Below are positions 8,769 to 18,183 of a DNA stretch of 64,000 nt, piece after piece. Numbering within the stretch: position 1 is the first letter of the stretch; every line of letters starts with the position of its first letter. The translations under genes were made by a program, and so were the position numbers. The stretch covers positions 806,001 to 870,000 of the forward strand of contig JACKHO010000001.1 of assembly GCA_020638955.1 (NCBI GenBank), given 5' to 3'. The notes below the pieces were generated by a model that made no database searches, had not been told where the DNA came from, and saw only the letters and a list, made by a program, of their open reading frames with translations. The stretch comes from Planctomycetaceae bacterium (lineage in GTDB: Bacteria; Planctomycetota; Planctomycetia; Planctomycetales; Planctomycetaceae).

Positions 8769-11700
8769 ATGACTCCTGCTGAATTCATTGAACGCTGGTC
8801 CAAATCGGGCGGGGCGGAAATGGCGAATTCGCAATTGTTCCTCGGGGAACTGTGCGATTTGCTGAGCCTCGATCACCCCGATCCCACACAGCCGGACGAA
8901 GCGCTCAACGTCTACACGTTTGAAAAGCATGTCGACGTCAGCAACGGCGACGGCACGTTCACCACCGGGCGACTCGACCTCTACCGCCGGGGCTGTTTTG
9001 TTCTGGAGTCGAAACAGGGGACGGAAAAGCGGGAAGCGGAACAGGACGAACTCCTCGCGACCAAATCGAAGAAGAAGAAAGTCCGGCAGGGACACGCCAA
9101 ACGCGGCACGTCGCAATGGACGCTGGTCATGCAGCGGGCGAGAAAGCAGGCGGAGCGGTATGCGCAGGCCATCCCTGGCGAATGGCCGCCGTTTCTCATT
9201 GTCGTCGACGTAGGATTCTGTTTTCAGTTGTTTGCCGACTTCTCACAGTCCGGCAAGAACTATCAACCCTTCCCCGATCCCGCTTCATTCCAAATCCGGT
9301 TGCAGGATTTGGAACGGGAAGATGTTCGCGAGCGCCTGCGGACCATTTGGCTGGAACCAACTTCGCTCGATCCTTCACGGCTTTCGGCGAAGGTTACGCG
9401 GGAACTGGCCGAACGGCTGGCCAAGCTCGCCAAGAGCATGGAAGGAAAACACGACCCCGCCACCGTTGCCAGTTTTCTTATGCGTTGCCTGTTCACCATG
9501 TTTGTCGAGGACATGGAAATCGGGGGATTCAAGTCGGGCGACTTTACGCAACTCCTCAAAGACTGCCGGGACAACGTCGCCAACTTCGTCCCCATGATGC
9601 AGGGGCTGTGGGAAGACATGAACACCGGCAAAGGGCTCTCCGGCTGGATTCGCAGAAAGGTCATGCAGTTTAACGGCGGACTGTTCGAAGACGTCACCGC
9701 CCTCCCCGTTTCGCTCGATCAACTCGAACTGCTCATCGAATCGGCGGAGGCGAAATGGAACGACGTCGAACCGGCCATTTTCGGTACGCTCCTCGAACGT
9801 GCTCTCGATCCTGTCGAACGGCATAAACTGGGCGCCCATTACACACCCCGGGCCTACGTGGAACGGCTGGTCATGCCGACCATTATCGAGCCGCTGCGGG
9901 AAGAGTGGGACACCGTCTACGCCACCGCCACGGCGTTGGTGGAAGCGGACAAAAAGTCCGACGCCATCGAGGCCGTCCGCAATTTTCACCAGAAGCTGTG
10001 CGACACCACCGTCCTCGACCCCGCCTGCGGTTCCGGGAACTTCCTGTACGTGTCGCTCGAACTCATGAAACGCCTCGAAGGGGAAGTCCTCAACGCCCTC
10101 AAAGACCTGGGCGACCGGCAACAGGTGCTCATTACCATCGACCCGCATCAGTTTCTGGGAATCGAAGTCAATCCCCGCGCGGCCGCCATTACCGATTTGG
10201 TTCTCTGGATTGGCTACCTGCAATGGCACATCCGCACGCGCGGGAAAGAGCCCATCAAAGAACCAATTATCCGGAAGTTCCACAACGTCGAATGCCGCGA
10301 CGCCGTCCTCGCCTGGGATGCCATTGAAGACGTCTTCGACGACGCCGGCCAACCCGTCACCCGCTGGGATGGACGCACCACCAAACCGCATCCCGTCACT
10401 TGCGAAGAAGTCCCCGACGAAACCGCCCGCGTGCAGGAAAAACGGTACATCAACCCCCGCAAGGCAGAATGGCCACAGGCTGATTACATCGTGGGAAATC
10501 CGCCGTTTATCGGTACGGCGATGATGCGTAATGCACTTGGCGACGGATACACCAAAACAATTCGCCAGACGTACCGCGAACTTCCTGAATCGTGTGATTA
10601 CGTCATGTATTGGTGGCACAACGCCGCCGAGATTGTTCGCGATAGCAAGGCGAAACAATTCGGATTCATTGCAACGAACAGCCTTCGACAGACATTCAAT
10701 CGGCGCGTCGTTGAACCGCACCTGAAAGCCAAGAACCCATTGTCACTTGTGTTCGCGGTACCCGATCATCCTTGGGTCGACAGTGCCGTTGGAGCCGCCG
10801 TTCGTATTTCCATGACCGTTGGAATTGCTGGGCAGGTCAATGGCGACCTGTGTGAGGTGATTGAAGAAGTCGAACATGGTGAGGCCGGAGCAAAAGTGGA
10901 GTTGAATCATTTGGAAGGCGTGATTCTCTCCAATCTGCGAATTGGGGCTGATGTCGGTTCGGCGGAAAGTTTGCTCGCCAATTCCGTTCTCAGTAATCGC
11001 GGAATGCAGTTGATTGGCGCGGGGTTCATCGTTTCCCGAGACGATGCGTCAAAACTAGGGCTTGGCCGAAACCCGTCCGTTGCATCGGTTATTCGCGAAT
11101 ATCGAAATGGCAGAGACTTGACCAGTAGTCCGCGTGATGTGCTGGTCATTGATTTGTTCGGGCTTTCGGCGAATGAAGTGCGTCAACAATTTCCAGAAAT
11201 CTTTCAGTGGGTCATGGAGCGTGTGAAGCCGGAACGGGATCAGAACAATCGAGCGTCATACCGAGACAACTGGTGGATATTTGGTGAGCCACGAAAAGCA
11301 TTTCGCCCGGCACTGGTTGGTCTCTCGCGTTACATCGCCACTGTTGAAACCTCGAAGCACCGTTTCTTCGTCTTTCTCGACAAATCCATCCTGCCCGACA
11401 ACAAGCTGGTCAATATCGCACTTGATGATGCCTGCGACCTTGGAGTTCTCTCAAGCCGAATCCACGTCACATGGGCGTTGGCTGCGGGCAGTCGATTAGG
11501 TGTTGGCAATGACCCTGTCTACGTGAAGACGGCCTGCTTCGAACAGTTCCCCTTCCCCGATCCCGACGAAGCCACAAAGCAGCGGATTCGTGACCTGGGG
11601 GAACAGCTTGATGCCCACCGCAAACGGCAGCAGGAATTGCATGCGGAATTAACCATGACCGGGATGTATAACGTCCTGGAAAAACTCCGCAGCGGCGAGG

Positions 11701-12212
11701 CCCTGACGAAGAAGGAACAAACCATCCACGAACAGGGACTGGTTTCCGTCCTCAAACAAATCCACGACGACCTCGACGCCGCCGTCTTCGACGCCTATGG
11801 CTGGCCGCACGACTTAAGCGACGAAGACATTCTGCAACGGCTGGTCGACCTGAATCACGAACGCGCCGCCGAAGAAGCCCAAGGCAAAATCCGCTGGCTC
11901 AGACCAGAATTCCAAAACCCCGACGGCGAACAGAAAACCCAGAAACCACTCCTCGACGCCACCGCAGCCAAAGCCCCCAAAACAACACCCGCCAAGGCCA
12001 CGACCACAACCAAACAACCCTGGCCCAAAACACTCCCCGAAAGAATCCAATCAGTCCGCGAAGCCCTCACAACCCTGGGCACGCCAGCAACCGCCAAAGA
12101 CCTCGCCACCCAATTCAAAGGCGCAAGGGCGACAACGGTAGAAGAACTCCTCGAAACCCTGGTGACCGTAGGACAGGCTAACGTCACCGACGACGGAAGG
12201 TACGTGGGATGA
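8769..12212 (+). CDS. MmeI-like type IIG/IIL restriction-modification enzyme
   Basis: A single-chain enzyme that should both methylate adenine and cut DNA at a distance. The N-terminal nuclease motif is Asp70, then nine residues, Glu80-Ser-Lys82 (GRLDLYRRGCFVLESKQ), the spacing known for MmeI. The methyltransferase has DPACGSG at residues 417-423 (SAM) and NPPF at 577-580 (target amine). A target-recognition region follows, then a helical part. At 1147 residues it is longer than MmeI (about 920); the excess is mainly an Ala/Pro/Lys/Thr-rich linker (about 1045-1085) and a C-terminal winged-helix-like segment. It is a solitary gene, as usual for this class. A minus-strand open frame of 448 codons inside it is a shadow. 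Confidence 0.88.
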   Translation: MTPAEFIERWSKSGGAEMANSQLFLGELCDLLSLDHPDPTQPDEALNVYTFEKHVDVSNGDGTFTTGRLDLYRRGCFVLESKQGTEKREAEQDELLATKSKKKKVRQGHAKRGTSQWTLVMQRARKQAERYAQAIPGEWPPFLIVVDVGFCFQLFADFSQSGKNYQPFPDPASFQIRLQDLEREDVRERLRTIWLEPTSLDPSRLSAKVTRELAERLAKLAKSMEGKHDPATVASFLMRCLFTMFVEDMEIGGFKSGDFTQLLKDCRDNVANFVPMMQGLWEDMNTGKGLSGWIRRKVMQFNGGLFEDVTALPVSLDQLELLIESAEAKWNDVEPAIFGTLLERALDPVERHKLGAHYTPRAYVERLVMPTIIEPLREEWDTVYATATALVEADKKSDAIEAVRNFHQKLCDTTVLDPACGSGNFLYVSLELMKRLEGEVLNALKDLGDRQQVLITIDPHQFLGIEVNPRAAAITDLVLWIGYLQWHIRTRGKEPIKEPIIRKFHNVECRDAVLAWDAIEDVFDDAGQPVTRWDGRTTKPHPVTCEEVPDETARVQEKRYINPRKAEWPQADYIVGNPPFIGTAMMRNALGDGYTKTIRQTYRELPESCDYVMYWWHNAAEIVRDSKAKQFGFIATNSLRQTFNRRVVEPHLKAKNPLSLVFAVPDHPWVDSAVGAAVRISMTVGIAGQVNGDLCEVIEEVEHGEAGAKVELNHLEGVILSNLRIGADVGSAESLLANSVLSNRGMQLIGAGFIVSRDDASKLGLGRNPSVASVIREYRNGRDLTSSPRDVLVIDLFGLSANEVRQQFPEIFQWVMERVKPERDQNNRASYRDNWWIFGEPRKAFRPALVGLSRYIATVETSKHRFFVFLDKSILPDNKLVNIALDDACDLGVLSSRIHVTWALAAGSRLGVGNDPVYVKTACFEQFPFPDPDEATKQRIRDLGEQLDAHRKRQQELHAELTMTGMYNVLEKLRSGEALTKKEQTIHEQGLVSVLKQIHDDLDAAVFDAYGWPHDLSDEDILQRLVDLNHERAAEEAQGKIRWLRPEFQNPDGEQKTQKPLLDATAAKAPKTTPAKATTTTKQPWPKTLPERIQSVREALTTLGTPATAKDLATQFKGARATTVEELLETLVTVGQANVTDDGRYVG

Positions 12213-12246
12213 GCGAGTAGATAGTGGGTAGTTGGTAGGCTATGGC

Positions 12247-12289
12247 AAAAAAAGAAACGGAGTTTCCGAGCAAAACCTCGAAAACTCCG
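12247..12289 (-). terminator. Intrinsic terminator of tRNA-Val
   Basis: On the minus strand, CGGAGTTTT..GGAAACTCCG encloses an inner CGAG/CTCG stem and is followed by TTTCTTTTTTT. It lies just 3' of the tRNA and fits a rho-independent terminator for it. Confidence 0.8.
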
Positions 12290-12295
12290 CTTGAG

Positions 12296-12369
12296 TGGAC
12301 ATTACAGGACTCGAACCTGTGACCTCTTCCGTGTGAAGGAAGCGCGCTAGCCGACTGCGCCAAATGTCC
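12296..12369 (-). tRNA. tRNA-Val (anticodon CAC)
   Basis: A 74-nt cloverleaf read on the minus strand. The 7-bp acceptor stem GGACATT/AATGTCC is perfect, the anticodon arm is CTTCC-TTCACAC-GGAAG with anticodon CAC (reads GUG, valine), and the T arm is CAGGTTCGAGTCCTG. CCA is not encoded (CTC follows the discriminator A). It sits directly downstream of the MmeI-like gene, a common place for island integration, but no attachment repeat was found. Confidence 0.93.
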
Positions 12370-12538
12370 GGTGTGTCGTGTGCGAGACGAGCCGGGGGCT
12401 TTGCTCTGCGTTGCGGAAGGTACTTTATCACCCCAAGACACGCAACGGAATGGATTGGCTCGCCGAATCTTGCTGTAATCGTTAATCTGTCGGTCGTAAA
12501 GTTTGCTCTTTTAGCGGCTTACGGCGAGGCGTTCGGAG

Positions 12539-12757
12539 TCAGCCGCCGCCGACCAGTGTGACGATTTCCAATTCATCGGCTTCTGAGAGGATGCATGTCG
12601 CGTGGTTTGCGCGTGGAACCAAGTCTCGATTCCGTTCCACGGCCAGGAATTTGGGATTGAGGGAAAGTACGCTCAGCAAATCGGCAATCGAGGACTCGGC
12701 CGGTACCGTGCGTGGTTCCCCGTTGACTGTAATACTGATGACTTTGGCGTCGCTCAT
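12539..12757 (-). CDS. thiS: Sulfur carrier protein ThiS
   Basis: A 72-residue beta-grasp sulfur carrier for thiamine thiazole synthesis. It begins SDAKVISITVNGEPRTVP, has the ThiS central FLAVERNRDLVPR, and ends LVGGG with the Gly-Gly tail that is adenylated and thiocarboxylated. The start chosen (ATG at 12757) follows GGAG and gives the normal ThiS length; a longer frame to 12847 adds 30 unrelated residues. No thiG or thiF is adjacent, so its partners must be elsewhere. Confidence 0.85.
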   Translation of the reverse strand: MSDAKVISITVNGEPRTVPAESSIADLLSVLSLNPKFLAVERNRDLVPRANHATCILSEADELEIVTLVGGG

Positions 12758-13194
12758 GACGGACTCTGCAGCTCCAAAACTTTTCTCACACGTACGATGC
12801 GTAGAATTGCCGATTGCCCCGCGATGTTCAATCGACAGTTGGTCCATGTCAAACTGGGACCAATATTTCGAGTATTCCCGTTCTTGGAATCAGGCAGAAA
12901 AATCGACGGAACATTCTGGCTGATTGTTAACTTACGGCAAATCGCCGGTTGACAGGAGTGGCCTCAGGTGGAAACTGAGGGGGTGGTTGCATAGACTACT
13001 GAGTAGCGTACTGTGCGCGGTGCAGAACGCTGCAAGATTATCCACCCTCCCACCTTAATTGGCACCGCCCTGTCAAAAAGGCTGTTGACGACTTTCGTCA
13101 GTAAGCGTTGAATTTTTGTCATCTGCTCCCGTGCGGTACCCGTTACTGGACGTGATGGGGCTATCCTTCAAACTTATCCTCGAGAAGCACTCAA
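12758..13194. other. Divergent intergenic region thiS / PIN-TRAM gene
   Basis: About 437 bp between divergent genes. A small hairpin (CCTCAG, 7-base loop, CTGAGG) lies near 12963-12981. A weak TTGACG-17-TTGAAT candidate promoter begins at 13084 for the plus-strand operon. No gene or riboswitch was recognised; thiS and its partners are often under a TPP riboswitch, but no THI box is evident here. Confidence 0.4.
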
Positions 13195-14238
13195 ATGTTG
13201 CTGCTTATCCTTCGAGCACTCTACACCGTCATCGCTGTTGGTGCGATTGCCACTTTCTGCTTTGGAAATCCGTCGCCGCGTCCGCCGGTGATTGAGGAGA
13301 ATGCGGTTCTGGCATTCTTTGGCATGGTAACCGTGGCTCTATCGCTCATGCTGTTGGATGTGCTGACGCCACGAAAGCGGATTGAAGTCATTTCGGCCAT
13401 CTACTTCGGTCTGCTGATTGGTGTGTTGCTGGCGTACCTGTTCAATCAGGCACTTGCGCCGTTGTTCGCTCGGGGAGGAATCCTGGGAGAAAACGGTGAG
13501 GGATTTGCCGCTGCGTCAAACATGCTGTCCATTATTATTCTGCCCTACCTTTGCATCACATTCCTAATGCAAACGAAGGACCAGTTTCGGTTCGTCATTC
13601 CGTACGTGGAATTCTCACGCGAATTAAAGGGTGGGCGGCCCATGGTGCTCGATTCCAGTGCTTTGATCGATGGTCGCGTTGCTGATGTTGTTGAAACGCA
13701 CATTGTTGACTCCGAGTTTCTCGTACCGCAGTTCATCTTGCAGGAAGTTCAGGACATTGCGGACAGCCATGACAAAATCCGGCGGAGTCGCGGACGTCGA
13801 GGACTGGACGTTCTTCGCAAGTTGCAACAGGATCCGAAAATTGACGTGCGCGTCGTTGAAACGAGCGAGGCCGAAGGCCGCACGGTGGATCAACGCCTGG
13901 TCGAAGTGACGAAGCAGAACAATGGGCGACTGGTGACGAACGACGTCAATTTGAACAAGCTGGCCTCGGTTCAGGGCGTTGACGTCATTAATTTGAACGA
14001 CGTGGCCAACGCCCTGAAGCCAAAGTATCTCCCCGGCGAACACGTGCGTATTCGCATTATGAAAGAGGGAGAAGGTGCTGGTCAGGGAATCGGTTACCTG
14101 GACGATGGGACCATGGTGGTGGTCGAACAGGGGACCCGGGAAATGGGTAATGAAGTCGACACCATTGTCACCAGTGTTCTGCAGAACAGCGCAGGTCGAA
14201 TGATTTTCTCCAGGCTGCTTGACGGCACCGCAAAATGA
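13195..14238 (+). CDS. Membrane PIN-TRAM domain protein (PilT/YacL-type)
   Basis: A 347-residue protein in the YacL-like family. The N-terminal 130 residues hold four hydrophobic segments (about 1-23, 38-55, 64-88, 102-122). A PIN ribonuclease-like domain follows from about 150: VLDSSALIDGR gives the first acidic residues, and GRLVTNDVNLNKLA gives the later Asp. A TRAM RNA-binding domain is at about 275-335 (LPGEHVRIRIMKEGEGAGQGIGYLDDG). Its likely role is RNA binding or cleavage at the membrane. Its stop overlaps the start of the cyclase gene by ATGA, so it leads an isoprenoid operon. Confidence 0.85.
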   Translation: MLLLILRALYTVIAVGAIATFCFGNPSPRPPVIEENAVLAFFGMVTVALSLMLLDVLTPRKRIEVISAIYFGLLIGVLLAYLFNQALAPLFARGGILGENGEGFAAASNMLSIIILPYLCITFLMQTKDQFRFVIPYVEFSRELKGGRPMVLDSSALIDGRVADVVETHIVDSEFLVPQFILQEVQDIADSHDKIRRSRGRRGLDVLRKLQQDPKIDVRVVETSEAEGRTVDQRLVEVTKQNNGRLVTNDVNLNKLASVQGVDVINLNDVANALKPKYLPGEHVRIRIMKEGEGAGQGIGYLDDGTMVVVEQGTREMGNEVDTIVTSVLQNSAGRMIFSRLLDGTAK

Positions 14239-16085
14239 AGTTGCGATATGACCCCGAACGTTTGAAGGCCGCCACTCAAAAGGCGGTTGAGACCCTGCTT
14301 GGTCAACAGACCAGGCAAGGCTTCTGGGTCGGTCGTCTCTCAACATCTTCGCTGTCGACGGCCACAGCCGTCATGGCATTGGAGCAGGTGCGGCAAGCCG
14401 CATTACGCGAGTCCACATGGCCAACAACCATTCCTGCTGAGCAACAGCTTTCTCAGTTCATTGAACGGGGACTCATCTGGCTGTCAGAACATCAGAACGA
14501 TGACGGCGGCTGGGGGGACACGACGAAGAGCTTCAGCAACATTGCAACGACAATGTTGGCGCACGCCGTGTTTCATGCGACGAACACGACTGACCGATTT
14601 GCCGAAGTGGTCACAAAAAGTGGCGAGTACATCGAACGGCAGGGCGGCGTCGATGCCGTCAAAGCTCGGTACGGGAAAGACCAGACTTTCTCAGTCCCTA
14701 TTCTTACACACTGCGCCTTGGCGGGACTTGTCGACTGGAGTGAGGTTGCCCAACTGCCATTCGAACTGGCGTGTCTGCCCGCCAGCTTTTACGCGGCCAT
14801 TCGCCTGCCCGTAGTGAGCTATGCCCTTCCGGCGCTCATTGCCATTGGCCAGGTCAGGTTCCATTTCCGCAAATCGTGGAATCCGTTTCACAACTGGCTT
14901 CGAGAAGTGGCCGTCGCACGTAGTTTGCGAATTCTGCGCCGCATCCAACCTGAGAATGGCGGCTTTCTGGAGGCGGCCCCGCTCACGAGTTTTGTCGTGA
15001 TGAGTTTGGCGAGCAAAGGGCTGGTGAACCATCAGGTCGTGGAACGGGGTGTCAAATTCCTCGTAAATTCCGTGCTGGAAGATGGTAGTTGGCCAATTGA
15101 CACAAATCTCTCGACCTGGGTGACGACCCTCAGCATCAACGCACTGGGCGACGATTTGCCAGAGGTATCGAAAGAGCCATTGCGCGATTGGATTGTGGGA
15201 CAGCAGTACAAGGAACTGCATCCCTACACGAATGCGGCACCGGGGGGATGGGCCTGGACGAATCTTCCCGGCGGTGTACCCGACGCGGACGACACTCCCG
15301 GAGCACTCATTGCGCTAACGCAGCTCGAACCTATCGCCTCCAATCTCACCGTTTCCTCGCAGAAGTTGGGGCTCAATTGGCTACTTGATTTGCAGAACAG
15401 CGACGGTGGTTGGCCGACGTTTTGCCGGGGATGGGGCAACCTGCCGTTCGACCGAAGTTCAAACGACATCACCGCCCATGTGCTTCGTGCCATTCTGTCC
15501 GTCTGTCCGCATTCGGACATGCTCGAAGGCCCCGATTTGGTCGAACAAAAGGAGATGCGGCGTCAAAGTCCAGACTGGCCCTGGGGACGGGCCATTTCAG
15601 CAATTCGACGCGGGATGGACTTCCTGGCTCGGAATCAGCGCCCTGACGGCTCCTGGCTCCCGCTTTGGTTTGGGAACCAGCACGATCCTGAAGAGGCCAA
15701 CCCGACATACGGAACGGCAAAAGTCGTGGCAGCCTATCGCGATTTGGGGCGTCTAGAGGCATTGCCGGCCCGTGACGGATTGAGGTGGCTCAGAACAACT
15801 CAAAATGACGACGGCGGTTGGGGCGGCGCTGTCGGCACACCATCCACCGTGGAGGAAACGGCACTTGCTATGGACGCACTACTGTGCGATCCAGAAAGCC
15901 TCGACTCCGTCCAACAGGGACTCGACTGGCTCATCCAGCGAGTCGAGAACGACAGTTGGACTTCCCCGAATCCCATTGGATTTTACTTTGCGAAACTATG
16001 GTATTTTGAGGACCTGTATCCCGTCATTTGGACGGTCGCGGCCTTGCGACGAGCCTTGCAAAGTTCGCGCCTGGTCAAAGAATGA
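14235..16085 (+). CDS. Squalene-hopene cyclase-like terpene cyclase
   Basis: A 616-residue class II terpene cyclase-type protein. The proton-donating DxDD motif is present as DADDT (residues 350-354). QW repeats run through both barrels: QNDDGGWGD, QNSDGGWPT, QRPDGSWLP and QNDDGGWGG, among others. It is slightly shorter than typical bacterial squalene-hopene cyclases (about 630-720). It is expected to bind membranes and cyclise a linear isoprenoid. The substrate is inferred from the next gene, which encodes a polyprenyl synthetase. It overlaps the PIN-TRAM gene by four bases. Confidence 0.85.
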   Translation: MKLRYDPERLKAATQKAVETLLGQQTRQGFWVGRLSTSSLSTATAVMALEQVRQAALRESTWPTTIPAEQQLSQFIERGLIWLSEHQNDDGGWGDTTKSFSNIATTMLAHAVFHATNTTDRFAEVVTKSGEYIERQGGVDAVKARYGKDQTFSVPILTHCALAGLVDWSEVAQLPFELACLPASFYAAIRLPVVSYALPALIAIGQVRFHFRKSWNPFHNWLREVAVARSLRILRRIQPENGGFLEAAPLTSFVVMSLASKGLVNHQVVERGVKFLVNSVLEDGSWPIDTNLSTWVTTLSINALGDDLPEVSKEPLRDWIVGQQYKELHPYTNAAPGGWAWTNLPGGVPDADDTPGALIALTQLEPIASNLTVSSQKLGLNWLLDLQNSDGGWPTFCRGWGNLPFDRSSNDITAHVLRAILSVCPHSDMLEGPDLVEQKEMRRQSPDWPWGRAISAIRRGMDFLARNQRPDGSWLPLWFGNQHDPEEANPTYGTAKVVAAYRDLGRLEALPARDGLRWLRTTQNDDGGWGGAVGTPSTVEETALAMDALLCDPESLDSVQQGLDWLIQRVENDSWTSPNPIGFYFAKLWYFEDLYPVIWTVAALRRALQSSRLVKE

Positions 16086-16302
16086 ATTCCCCCCAATCCC
16101 GGAGGCGTTGCCACTTTCCTCGAAACATGAGCCGTGGGCTGAGGTTCAACGAACAGGTTTGACTATTTTGTTCCACTGGCACATGTAGGCCAGAAGTTTG
16201 GCGGGATTTTCCCGCTTTGGCTGGCGAGTTGTCGCGGAAGCCATCACAATAGGAAACGGCAAGTCCACCGCCGCCAAGTTGAGACGCGCGAAGGAGTTGA
16301 TT

Positions 16303-18183
16303 TTGGACTTCACTGATCCCACCCACACCGACGTACATGCCGATTCGACCAGCGGTCTCGGTGCGCCCATCCAGCCTGTGCGAGTGACCATTGAAGACGA
16401 CGACCCCGCTCCGGTGAAGCGACGCCGACGGAAGAGTACGTCTCATCTAAAACTCGTTCCCGAAACTCTGGAACATCGCGAGAATTTGCGATTGGAAGCA
16501 GAGCGTTTCGCGAAACGCCTCGACACCTCCAAGCCATTTTCCCGGAACGAACTGGAAACGCACGGCCGCGCGTTCCTCGAAGAAGTCGGCCAGCCCGAAG
16601 GGTTCCTTGGCTTTGCCATGGTGCTCATTGGCAACTACTTCTGGAAGCGGCAATTTCTGGCGACGCCATTCAACCGGCGCATGTTGCTGTTGCCCCACTG
16701 TCTGAAACACGCCGAAGGTTGCCCCGCAGACTATGATCAGTTCGGTCTCGATTGTGAAAAGTGCGGCGCCTGCTCCATTGCCGATTACAAAGTCCGTGCG
16801 GAACAGCTGGGATACAAAGTCCTCGTGGCCGAAGGGTCGCCCATTGTTCTGCGAATCATCGTCGAAGGATACGTCGACGGTATTCTGGGTGTCGCCTGTC
16901 TGAATGTGCTGGAGAAGGCAATCGACAAGGTCCTGATTGCAGGTGTCCCTTCGTACGCCATCCCGCTGCACACCGGTGACTGCAAGAACACCAAAATGGA
17001 CGAACACTGGGTCTGGGAAGTACTCGACAAATACGAGCCGCTCCCCCAGGCCGAAACGACCAGCTACGTGCCGCTCATGCGTGCCTCGGGCAAGTTGTTT
17101 GGTGAACGTTTCGAGGAATTGCTCCCGCGAATTCGAACCAAGACCCCCGAACAAAAGAAGTCCGTTTTAGGGCTCACCGAAGACGTCTCCTACGACTGGC
17201 TCGCCAACGGCGGAAAGCGGTTCCGTCCGTTCATTACGCTGGCAGCATATGACGCAGCTCAAGGCGGCCAAATTGTCGCTGCCGGTCCGGGGGCCGAGGC
17301 TGTAGAAATCAGTCCCGGTGTGGGGCGAGTCGCGATGGCCATTGAAGCGTTCCACAAAGCGTCTCTCGTGCACGATGACATTCAGGACGACGACCTGTAC
17401 CGCTACGGTCGTGAGACGTTGCATCGCAGCCATGGACTGGGGCCAGCCATCAACATCGGTGACTACCTCATTGGAATTGGGTATCGCCTCATTAACATGA
17501 GTCGCGAGGAACTCGGGGCGGAAGTTGCCTGCGACATCCTCGACAGCATGTCCACGGCCCACATTCGCCTGTGCGATGGTCAAGGCGCCGAAATGGCATG
17601 GCGTGATGATCCCAACTGGGAATTCTCTCCGCTCGACGCACTGCAAATATATGCCTTGAAGACATCCCCCGCATTCGAAGCCGCGTTGTATGCTGGCTTC
17701 CGGATGGCGGGACAAGCCGACATTTACAAAGACCTGGTTCCCCAATTCTGTCGACAGTTGGGAGTCGGTTTTCAAATCCTCAACGATTTGAAGGACTGGC
17801 AAGGCGATGGCGACAACAAACTCGTCGCCGGACAAGACGCACTCACGCTTCGCCCCACACTGCTGTTGGCCCTGGCTTTACAGGCCGGTGGAGCAGAGGC
17901 TCAGAAAGAGCTGCAGGAAATCTTCGATTCCCGCGAGCCCGACCAAATGCGTTTGCGCCGCATTCGGCGACTCTTTATCGAAACCGGTGTATTCGAGAAG
18001 GCAGAAGCACTGGTCGAGAAGTCGCGCGAGCGTGCCGAGTCTCTGGTGGATGCCGTCGAATCGGAGTCGGTCCGCCAGCTCCTGTACTTCCTGGTAGACA
18101 CGGTCCTCGCTCCGGAGAGTGAAGAACCCGAAATCAAACACGACGACGGTCTGGCAATGTCGTTGCCAGTAGTAGTTGTTTAG
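16303..18183 (+). CDS. DUF116-polyprenyl synthetase fusion protein
   Basis: The fusion has two parts. Residues about 100-250 look like DUF116, with a cysteine-rich stretch (PHCLKHAEGC, then CEKCGAC) that could bind metal or Fe-S, and GDCKNTKMDEHW. Residues about 290-600 are a trans-polyprenyl synthetase: GGKRFRP, first aspartate-rich motif DDIQDDD (358-364), and second motif NDLKD (494-498). The latter has Asn in place of the first Asp of canonical DDxxD. It likely makes the linear substrate for the upstream cyclase. The start is unclear: no ATG fits. TTG at 16303 follows AAGGAG at six bases and was chosen; TTG at 16198 is an alternative. Confidence 0.82.
   Translation: MDFTDPTHTDVHADSTSGLGAPIQPVRVTIEDDDPAPVKRRRRKSTSHLKLVPETLEHRENLRLEAERFAKRLDTSKPFSRNELETHGRAFLEEVGQPEGFLGFAMVLIGNYFWKRQFLATPFNRRMLLLPHCLKHAEGCPADYDQFGLDCEKCGACSIADYKVRAEQLGYKVLVAEGSPIVLRIIVEGYVDGILGVACLNVLEKAIDKVLIAGVPSYAIPLHTGDCKNTKMDEHWVWEVLDKYEPLPQAETTSYVPLMRASGKLFGERFEELLPRIRTKTPEQKKSVLGLTEDVSYDWLANGGKRFRPFITLAAYDAAQGGQIVAAGPGAEAVEISPGVGRVAMAIEAFHKASLVHDDIQDDDLYRYGRETLHRSHGLGPAINIGDYLIGIGYRLINMSREELGAEVACDILDSMSTAHIRLCDGQGAEMAWRDDPNWEFSPLDALQIYALKTSPAFEAALYAGFRMAGQADIYKDLVPQFCRQLGVGFQILNDLKDWQGDGDNKLVAGQDALTLRPTLLLALALQAGGAEAQKELQEIFDSREPDQMRLRRIRRLFIETGVFEKAEALVEKSRERAESLVDAVESESVRQLLYFLVDTVLAPESEEPEIKHDDGLAMSLPVVVV

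Noticed and set aside
9375..10721. 448-codon open frame on the minus strand
   Set aside because: It lies wholly inside the MmeI-like gene, whose motifs are intact; this is a shadow frame caused by GC-biased third positions.
12758..13194. TPP riboswitch upstream of thiS
   Set aside because: Looked for a THI-box (CTGAGA..) on the minus strand; the CTGAGG hairpin present does not form the conserved core.
16447..17154. 235-codon minus-strand frame
   Set aside because: Shadow of the DUF116-synthetase fusion; no family-like motifs.
17167..17835. 222-codon minus-strand frame
   Set aside because: Shadow of the polyprenyl synthetase domain.
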